Positions 6,089 to 10,802 of a DNA stretch of 10,802 bases are shown here, one piece after another. The position numbers and the translations under genes are program-made. Within the stretch, counting starts at the first letter, position 1. Each line of letters opens with the position of its first letter. Below the pieces are notes generated by a model, which worked only from the letters and a program-made list of their open reading frames with translations, was not told where the DNA came from and ran no database searches. Origin of the DNA: Candidatus Omnitrophota bacterium (GTDB lineage: Bacteria > Omnitrophota > Gorgyraeia > Gygaellales > Profunditerraquicolaceae); the NCBI GenBank assembly GCA_028714595.1, contig JAQTMD010000040.1, forward strand, positions 1 through 10,802, read 5' to 3'.

Positions 6089-7465
6089 ATGAGAAAACAT
6101 TCGGCAGCAATATTCTGTTTCTTTTTTGCGGTGTTCTGCCTGTACGCAGGAAAGGCCGTTGCCCTCGGGACCCGATACCAGGAATTAGAGAACCGCCTTG
6201 CTGCGCTGGAGCAGGAAGTGCAGAAACAGGACAAGGATGTCCAGTCGCTTCGCCTGCGCTATGAAAACATGGTTGATAAGCGCGCCCGGATGGACAGCGA
6301 CTTTTCCAAAAAGAAAAAGCAAATAGAAGCCCAAAAGAAACAGGAACAGGCGAAGTTCGCCGCAGAGCAGAAGGCCAAAGAACAGAAAGCCAAAGAGGAA
6401 GAGAATAAGAAGAAGGAGCTTGCCGGGAAAGAGGCCAAGAAGCAGCAAGAAGAGGCCAGGAAGAAGGCGCTCGTCGAAAAGCAGGCCAAGGAGAAAGAAC
6501 GGCAGGCGGCGAAAGAGAAGAAGAAACAGGAGCAGGCGAAGTTCGCTGCAGAGCAGAAAGTCAAAGAACAGAAGGCCAAAGAGGAAGCAAAGAAGAAAAA
6601 ATACCAGGAGCTCGAGGAGGTAAAAAAAGAGGTCCAGGAGCTTAAAAAACTCGTAGCCCGGCAGCAGAAAATCATAGAATCGCAGGGGAAGAAAGAGGTA
6701 ACAGAGGCACTATCAGATAAGACAAAAGCGGAAACCGCGCAGAAGGCAAAGGAAGCAGAGAAAAAGAAGATAGAGTCGGCCAAGAGCGAGGCCAGGAAGA
6801 AGGCGCTCGTCGAAAAGCAGGCCAAGGAGAAAGAACGGCAGGCGGCGAAAGAGAAGAAAAAACAGGAAGCCAAGGGAGCGCAGGGGCACAAGGACGCGAG
6901 AACGCAGGAAGCCGAGAAATTCAAGCAGGAGCAGAACCTGAAGGCGCAAAAGGCAAAGGAAGAAGAACAGCGGCGTAAACAGGCCCAGCTGGAAGAGACA
7001 AAAAGAAAGAAAGCGGCAGAGGAAGAAAAAGACAGATTTCGTATCCAGCAGCAGGAGCAGAAGAAACGGCTCGCCGAGGAAGAGCGCCTGCGACGGGAAA
7101 AAGAGATAGAAGAGGCAAAGAAACAGAGAGAGATCAGGGAAGAGGAGCTGTCCCGGCAGAAGAGGGAAGAAGTCTATGAGACGCAGATCCGCCAGCTCGA
7201 GCAGGCACAGCAAAGGCAGCTGCTTGCCCGGCAGCAGCAAGAGTCCGGGAGGCAGGAGGAGACGGAGAGAGAGCGGCGCAGAAGCCGGATCGCCGCGCAG
7301 GAAGAAAAAGTAAGGCAGCAGCGCCCGGCACAGGTGCGCAGGTCCGTGCCCCGGCCGCAGCAGCCTGTCCGCGCGCAGGCCCCGCTCCGCAGAGACCAGG
7401 AAGTCAATGAATGGATGGACAAGGTCGAGCAAGTGGATTCATGGATAAAGACAAATCTGTGGTAG
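6089..7465 (+). CDS. Exported coiled-coil protein 3 (458 aa), long Lys/Glu rod with Trp-containing C-terminus
   Basis: No named family recognised. ATG 6089 has AGGGAA (6077-6082) at 6 nt. Residues 1-26 are a signal peptide (MRKHSAAIFCFFFAVFCLYA then GKAVA|LG). The head, 40-79 (LEQEVQKQDKDVQSLRLRY and on), aligns ungapped with residues 53-92 of protein 2. The rod, about 80-410, is a very long charged coiled coil with internal repeats: QEQAKFAAEQK twice (86 and 147) and ARKKALVEKQAKEKERQAAK twice (123 and 235). A more heptad-like stretch at 172-198 (YQELEEVKKEVQELKKLVAR) breaks the monotony. Residues 412-434 are Pro/Arg/Gln-rich, and the protein ends with an amphipathic segment (NEWMDKVEQVDSWIKTNLW, 440-458). 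It lacks the secretin-like tail of proteins 1 and 2. The ATPase gene begins 19 nt later. Inference: a periplasm-spanning element whose C-terminal segment docks a partner. Confidence 0.8.
   Translation: MRKHSAAIFCFFFAVFCLYAGKAVALGTRYQELENRLAALEQEVQKQDKDVQSLRLRYENMVDKRARMDSDFSKKKKQIEAQKKQEQAKFAAEQKAKEQKAKEEENKKKELAGKEAKKQQEEARKKALVEKQAKEKERQAAKEKKKQEQAKFAAEQKVKEQKAKEEAKKKKYQELEEVKKEVQELKKLVARQQKIIESQGKKEVTEALSDKTKAETAQKAKEAEKKKIESAKSEARKKALVEKQAKEKERQAAKEKKKQEAKGAQGHKDARTQEAEKFKQEQNLKAQKAKEEEQRRKQAQLEETKRKKAAEEEKDRFRIQQQEQKKRLAEEERLRREKEIEEAKKQREIREEELSRQKREEVYETQIRQLEQAQQRQLLARQQQESGRQEETERERRRSRIAAQEEKVRQQRPAQVRRSVPRPQQPVRAQAPLRRDQEVNEWMDKVEQVDSWIKTNLW
6335..6443 (+). repeat. 109-bp direct repeat, copy in coiled-coil gene 3
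   Basis: Identical to 5593-5701. The match ends at A6444 versus G5702, then continues as a diverged copy. Confidence 0.9.
6452..6522 (+). repeat. 71-bp internal direct repeat of coiled-coil gene 3, first copy
   Basis: Identical to 6788-6858 (offset 336 bp, in phase). After one mismatch at 6523 the match resumes for another 8 bp. It encodes EARKKALVEKQAKEKERQAA and a few further residues. A related, diverged version occurs in coiled-coil gene 2 at about 5524-5570. Confidence 0.9.
6788..6858 (+). repeat. 71-bp internal direct repeat of coiled-coil gene 3, second copy
   Basis: Identical to 6452-6522 and offset by exactly 112 codons. Confidence 0.9.
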
Positions 7466-7484
7466 GATCCGGGAGTAGGAGCGC

Positions 7485-9161
7485 ATGGCAGCAAGCAGCA
7501 TAAAAAAAATCGGTGAGCTTCTTATCGAACGGGGTCTGATTACCGACGGGCAGCTTGCCGAGGCGCTGGCCGACCAGAAGCTCTCGGGAGGAAAACTCGG
7601 CGAGATCATCGTGCGCCGCGGCTGGGCCACGCGCGACGAGGTGGAAAAGTGTCTCAACGTTCAGAAGGGCATCACCACCTTCAACCTCTCCGGCTATATC
7701 ATCGAGCCCGAAATCGTCAAGCTGATCCCCGAGGAGTTCGCCCGTAAATACAAGCTCATGCCCGTATTCGTCGTCGAAAACACCCTGACCGTGGCGATGA
7801 GCGACCCGAGCAACGTCTACATCATCGACGAGCTCCAGCGGACGACCAAGTTGAACGTCGAGCCGGTCTCCGTAGAGGAAATGGACATCAGGAAAGTCCA
7901 GGACCAGTATTACGGCCCCACCGGCAGCCTGCAGGAGATCGTCGCTTCCATCGACAAGGGAAAGCTGGCGGATTCGGAAAAACTCGGAGACGAGGCACCG
8001 GTAATCAAGATCGTCAATTACCTCATCATCCAGGCGGTCCAGATGAAGGCGTCCGACATACACGTCGAGCCGGAAGAGAAGATATTGAACGTGCGCTACC
8101 GGGTCGACGGCATGCTGCACCGCCAGCCCGGGCTGCCGCGGGACCTGGCGGGAGCGGTGACCTCGCGTTTCAAGATCATGGCGGGCCTGGACATCGCCGA
8201 GAAACGCCTGCCCCAGGACGGCAGGATCATGATGAAGGTCGGTTCCAAGGACATCGACTTCCGCGTCTCGACCTGCCCGACCGTGCACGGCGAGAACATC
8301 GTGCTGCGCATCCTCGATAAGAGCGGGCTGGTACTGGGCCTTGAGTCCCTGGGGTTCCCTCCCCGGGCGCTGTCCGGGTTCAAGGAGCTCATCGCGTCTC
8401 CCTACGGCATAATCCTGGTCACCGGTCCCACGGGAAGCGGAAAGACCACCACCCTGTATTCATCGCTGCAGCTCTTGAATAAAGAGGACGTCAATATCAT
8501 GACCGTCGAAGACCCCGTCGAATATCAATTCCCGGGCATGCGCCAGGTCCAGGTCAACCCGCTCGCCGGACTTACCTTTGCCTCGGCGCTGCGTTCGTTC
8601 CTTCGCCAGGACCCGGATATCGTGATGGTCGGCGAGATCCGGGATCTGGAGACCGCGGAGATCGCGGTGCAGGCGGCGCTGACCGGCCACATGGTCTTCT
8701 CGACCCTCCATACCAATGATTCGCCTGCGGCTTTTACGCGCCTCATGAACATGGGCGTGGAGCCGTTTTTGATCTCCTCGTCGCTTCTGGGGGTGCTTGC
8801 CCAGCGGTTGTTGCGCAAGGTTTGCGACAAATGCAAAGAGGCGTATTCTCCGTCGGAATCTCTGCTCAAGGACATGGGCCTGGAGGACCGGATCGGCAAG
8901 CCGGTCACCTTCATGAAGGGTAAAGGCTGCAAGGTCTGCAGTTCCAGCGGGTATAAAGGCAGGACCGGCATCTATGAACTGCTCAAGGTCACGGCGCCCA
9001 TCCAGGAGGCGGTGCTCAAGAAGGCATCAGCGGACGCCATCCGGGAGGTCGCCGTAAAGGAAGGCATGGTCACCCTGCGCCAGGCGGCGATCGAGAAACT
9101 GCTTCTGGGAGTCACCACTCCCGAAGAGGTCATGCGCGTGACCCTGGAGTCGGGCGGATAA
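7485..9161 (+). CDS. gspE: GspE/PilB-family secretion ATPase
   Basis: A 558-residue cytoplasmic hexameric ATPase that powers pseudopilus or pilus assembly through GspF. ATG 7485 is preceded by GGGAG (7471-7475) and AGGAG (7477-7481). The N-terminal MshEN-type region (KKIGELLIERGLITDGQLAE, then GKLGEIIVRRGWATRDEV, 7-53) is the kind that binds c-di-GMP in some relatives. The central/C-terminal core has KASDIHVEPEE (188-198), Walker A GPTGSGKTT (314-322), Asp-box VEDPVEYQ (341-348), Walker B DPDIVMVGEIRD (376-387), the His-box with GHMVFSTLHTND (401-412), and four metal-binding cysteines C447, C450, C482 and C485, typical of GspE/PilB rather than PilT. Length is normal and all catalytic motifs are intact. 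It is the last gene of the operon begun at 1248; the next promoter starts 10 bp after its stop. Confidence 0.97.
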   Translation: MAASSIKKIGELLIERGLITDGQLAEALADQKLSGGKLGEIIVRRGWATRDEVEKCLNVQKGITTFNLSGYIIEPEIVKLIPEEFARKYKLMPVFVVENTLTVAMSDPSNVYIIDELQRTTKLNVEPVSVEEMDIRKVQDQYYGPTGSLQEIVASIDKGKLADSEKLGDEAPVIKIVNYLIIQAVQMKASDIHVEPEEKILNVRYRVDGMLHRQPGLPRDLAGAVTSRFKIMAGLDIAEKRLPQDGRIMMKVGSKDIDFRVSTCPTVHGENIVLRILDKSGLVLGLESLGFPPRALSGFKELIASPYGIILVTGPTGSGKTTTLYSSLQLLNKEDVNIMTVEDPVEYQFPGMRQVQVNPLAGLTFASALRSFLRQDPDIVMVGEIRDLETAEIAVQAALTGHMVFSTLHTNDSPAAFTRLMNMGVEPFLISSSLLGVLAQRLLRKVCDKCKEAYSPSESLLKDMGLEDRIGKPVTFMKGKGCKVCSSSGYKGRTGIYELLKVTAPIQEAVLKKASADAIREVAVKEGMVTLRQAAIEKLLLGVTTPEEVMRVTLESGG

Positions 9162-9170
9162 ACGAATGTA

Positions 9171-9198
9171 TTGACAATCGGGAATATCACTCTATAAT
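9171..9198 (+). promoter_or_regulatory. Consensus sigma70-type promoter of the pilin gene
   Basis: TTGACA (9171-9176), a 16-bp spacer, and a perfect TATAAT (9193-9198). Predicted start is near 9205, leaving a leader of about 110 nt before the pilin ATG. There is no terminator between gspE and this promoter, so read-through from the upstream operon is also possible. Confidence 0.85.
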
Positions 9199-9244
9199 AA
9201 AGAGAAGCGTAAAAAGCGCGAAGGGGGTGAAGGGCAGAGCGCAG

Positions 9245-9319
9245 ATGTTTTTTTGGCTTTGTTCATATATAGCGGGAAGGGCAATCGCAGGTAAAATTCC
9301 ACAAGGAGGAAGAGTATGA
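9245..9319 (+). CDS. Possible 24-residue leader peptide overlapping the pilin start
   Basis: Inside the pilin mRNA leader, ATG 9245 opens a frame of 24 codons (MFFWLCSYIAGRAIAGKIPQ and four more) whose TGA stop (9317-9319) overlaps the pilin ATG as ATGA. AGGG (9231-9234) lies 10 nt upstream, and an in-frame GTG at 9227 could extend it by six residues. The overlap would allow translational coupling. A frame this short can arise by chance and nothing else supports it, so this is tentative. Confidence 0.25.
   Translation: MFFWLCSYIAGRAIAGKIPQGGRV
9304..9309 (+). promoter_or_regulatory. Strong ribosome binding site of the pilin gene
   Basis: AGGAGG with a 6-nt spacer to ATG 9316 is the best Shine-Dalgarno match in the window. 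With the consensus promoter and the dedicated terminator, it suggests high expression of this pilin. Confidence 0.8.
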
Positions 9320-9837
9320 GGTTGAAAGGTTTTACGCTGATTGAACTTATAGTTGTCATCGCGATTATCGCCATCCTGGCGGCGGTGGTCGCTCCCAGTG
9401 CTTTTAAGACCGTGGAAAAAGCGAAATTCTCCGGTACGGTCGCAGACTGGAAGAGCATCAAGACCGCGATCATGGCGTACTATTCGGATGTCGGCTCATG
9501 GCCCGGCAATTGCACGGGCAGCGCCTGCGGTTCTACCGGCGACCTCTTCAATACCAGCGTAGCAGGCTGGGACGGCCCCTATCTTGAAAAGTGGCCTATG
9601 GGCCAATGGTCGAACGGCGCCATTAGTTTCAATTCGACCGGGCTCGGGACCGGCACGAGATTCGGCCCCTCGGCGGGAGAGCGCTGGATAACGGTTGCCA
9701 GCGTCCCCCAGGCTGCTGCCGAAAAGATCGACCTGTCGGTTGACGGCGGCACCACTGCCAATCTTACCAACGGCACCTGCAAGTGGGCTGGGAACAATCT
9801 GGAGATACTGGTCGCCCGCGACGCCGGGATCTGGTAG
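9316..9837 (+). CDS. Major type IV pilin-like / GspG-like pseudopilin
   Basis: A 173-residue prepilin. The class III signal is short and canonical (MRLKG|FTLIE): cleavage by prepilin peptidase after G5, N-methylation of F6, and E10 at +5. The hydrophobic helix LIVVIAIIAILAAVVAPSAF (11-30) continues as an amphipathic alpha-helix (KTVEKAKFSGTVADWKSIKT and on). The globular part has YYSDVGSWP and WDGPYLEKWP, the region corresponding to the GspG 'G.YP...GPYL..LP.DPWG' core, although the calcium loop is not obvious. Cysteines are C66, C71 and C155. A strong promoter, a strong ribosome site and its own terminator make it the likely abundant structural subunit of the pseudopilus or pilus powered by the GspE encoded just upstream. 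A minor-pilin role is less likely. Confidence 0.9.
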   Translation: MRLKGFTLIELIVVIAIIAILAAVVAPSAFKTVEKAKFSGTVADWKSIKTAIMAYYSDVGSWPGNCTGSACGSTGDLFNTSVAGWDGPYLEKWPMGQWSNGAISFNSTGLGTGTRFGPSAGERWITVASVPQAAAEKIDLSVDGGTTANLTNGTCKWAGNNLEILVARDAGIW

Positions 9838-9876
9838 ATCGACTGCGCGTCTGTGCGTGCTTAAAGATCGGTTTTG

Positions 9877-9914
9877 TTCCGGCCTTTGCTTCATGCAAAG
9901 GCCGGAATTTTTTT
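9877..9914 (+). terminator. Intrinsic terminator after the pilin gene
   Basis: A perfect 13-bp stem (TTCCGGCCTTTGC, 9877-9889, pairing with 9895-9907) with a 5-nt loop is followed by seven T residues (9908-9914). It lies 40 bp after the pilin stop and isolates it from the next gene. Confidence 0.93.
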
Positions 9915-9927
9915 GCGCGCTTTACCG

Positions 9928-9955
9928 TTGCAAAATTATTCGGATGTGATACACT
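9928..9955 (+). promoter_or_regulatory. Probable promoter of the CFI-box pseudopilin gene
   Basis: TTGCAA (9928-9933), a 16-bp spacer, and TACACT (9950-9955) with an upstream TG (9947-9948) forming an extended -10. Both hexamers match four of six consensus bases. Its position directly after a strong terminator and 45 bp before the next start makes a promoter necessary here. It looks weaker than the two consensus promoters in the window. Confidence 0.5.
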
Positions 9956-9999
9956 GGGACTGTAAGATCTTTTGCAAGCGGAGTACGCCTGTTTCTCGT

Positions 10000-10802
10000 A
10001 TGAAGAAACTGTCAGTTACGTTGATCGAGTTGATAGTGTCGATGGCGATTATCGCCGTGATTTCCGCGACCGTGCTGGTCAGTATGACGCTCTATGACCG
10101 CAGAAAGCTCGAGATCGCAGGAAGGACACTCAACTCGGATTTGATGTGGGCGCGGCAGATGGCGGTCAATACCGGCACCCCGTATGTGGTCGAGTTCGAC
10201 CTCAACGATGAGGCGTACTTCATTTATAACAATTCCGTTGCGCCGGCAAACCTGGTAAGACAGGAACCGCTGCCCGCGCACGTGGACCTGGTCAGCGTGC
10301 ATTTCCCCCGCGTCAGCGGGCTTTTCTCTCCCACTATCACCGAGGTCGACCTTATCCCTGCCCGGGTACGGTTTAATCCCCCCCTCGGCACCGTCACCCG
10401 CGCCGATGGAACCGGTATCAGTAACGTCACGACGCCGGCTCCCAATCCTGTCAACGTGGCAATGCTTAATTTGACCTCTGCCGGCCGCAGCGTCGGGGTT
10501 TTCATATTCTCTGAAACGGCGGCAGGCGGTTATAAGCCGCAATATTCGGTGACCGGCGGCTGGTGTTTTATCGCCACCGCGGCATATCAGGATACTCCTG
10601 AGGCGCGCGCAGGAATGGTCCCCGAAGAAGTAAGGGTCTTACAGCAATTCCGCGACCGGCATCTGCTGACGAGCAGGCAGGGCAGGGTCTTTATCGAGTT
10701 TTATTACCGGGTAAGCCCGGCACTTGCCCGTTACATCGCCGAAAGGCCGTGGGCGCGGCAGGCGACGCGCATGCTTCTGAAGCCTCTGGTCTGGATTGCC
10801 CG
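10000..10802 (+). CDS. GspH/FimT-like pseudopilin with C-terminal CFI-box domain (3' truncated by window edge)
   Basis: The frame from ATG 10000 is open to the right edge (267 full codons). No good ribosome site is at normal distance (GGAG at 9980-9983 is 16 nt away), but the prepilin signal fixes this start. Residues 1-10 (MKKLSVTLIE) form a class III signal with E10 at +5, except that -1 is Ser5 instead of the usual Gly. The helix LIVSMAIIAVISATVLVSM follows, then DLMWARQMAVNTGTPYVVEF, typical of GspH/FimT minor pseudopilins, and a beta-rich domain to about 187. From C189 the protein switches to a CFI-box C-terminal domain: CFIATAAY, EEVRVLQQFRDRHLLTSRQG, FIEFYYRVSPALARYIAE, and LLKPLVWIA at the edge. 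That domain is known at the C-terminus of many otherwise unrelated bacterial surface or secreted proteins, and its function is not established. Probably only a short end is missing. Confidence 0.88.
   Translation, partial: MKKLSVTLIELIVSMAIIAVISATVLVSMTLYDRRKLEIAGRTLNSDLMWARQMAVNTGTPYVVEFDLNDEAYFIYNNSVAPANLVRQEPLPAHVDLVSVHFPRVSGLFSPTITEVDLIPARVRFNPPLGTVTRADGTGISNVTTPAPNPVNVAMLNLTSAGRSVGVFIFSETAAGGYKPQYSVTGGWCFIATAAYQDTPEARAGMVPEEVRVLQQFRDRHLLTSRQGRVFIEFYYRVSPALARYIAERPWARQATRMLLKPLVWIA

Noticed and set aside
4924..7465. Coiled-coil genes as TolA orthologues
   Set aside because: Composition is TolA-like, but there is no TolA C-terminal domain and no tolQ/R/B or pal genes nearby. Charged-rod similarity alone is not evidence of orthology.
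7404..8288. 294-codon reverse-strand open frame opposite gspE
   Set aside because: The forward ATPase has complete Walker and cysteine motifs; the reverse product resembles nothing.
9205..9315. c-di-GMP (GEMM) riboswitch in the pilin leader
   Set aside because: Tempting because of the PilZ protein and scattered AGGGCA words, but I do not see the conserved GEMM core, the tetraloop-bearing helix or a second stem. A covariance-model search would be decisive.
1..10802. CRISPR array, tRNA, rRNA, insertion sequence or phage genes
   Set aside because: No regularly spaced palindromic repeats, cloverleaf, rRNA-like stretch, transposase or inverted terminal repeats were seen; the repeats present lie within coding sequence.

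Overview
The window is most of a type II secretion / type IV pilus-like (T2SS/T4P) envelope locus, with every gene on the + strand. A secretin, which needs an outer membrane, indicates a diderm bacterium. The small MerR-like regulator at the operon head, the split secretin and the short GspG-like pilin fit an uncultured lineage such as Omnitrophota. That placement is a guess from general resemblance and was not tested.

Layout. (1) Bases 1-1206 are the end of an upstream transcription unit: the C-terminus of the GspF/PilC inner-membrane platform protein, then a stand-alone GspE N-domain fused to a PilZ domain with both c-di-GMP motifs. (2) A consensus sigma70-type promoter (1248-1276) starts a tightly packed operon running to 9161. 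It encodes a 63-residue BldC/MerR-like DNA-binding protein, a GspB/PilP/GspC-like periplasmic protein, a secretin split into two separately exported proteins, three consecutive Lys/Glu-rich coiled-coil proteins with signal sequences (227, 384 and 458 aa), and the GspE/PilB ATPase. (3) A second consensus promoter (9171-9198) drives a GspG-like major pseudopilin, closed by a strong intrinsic terminator (9877-9914). (4) A weaker promoter precedes a GspH/FimT-like pseudopilin whose C-terminus is a CFI-box ('CFIATAAY') domain. This gene runs off the end of the window.

How they work together. GspE powers the GspF platform, the pseudopilins form the piston, the GspB/PilP-like protein probably links the inner membrane to the secretin, and the secretin halves form the outer-membrane gate. 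c-di-GMP may enter through the PilZ fusion and possibly through the MshEN-type N-domain of GspE.

The most unusual part is the coiled-coil block. The secretin's C-terminal tail carries a coiled-coil module that aligns without gaps to the C-termini of the next two proteins, and the three rod proteins share an N-terminal head. This looks like a dedicated, expanding periplasmic scaffold attached to the secretin. The secretin fission inside an N-domain and the CFI-box on a pseudopilin are further unusual points.
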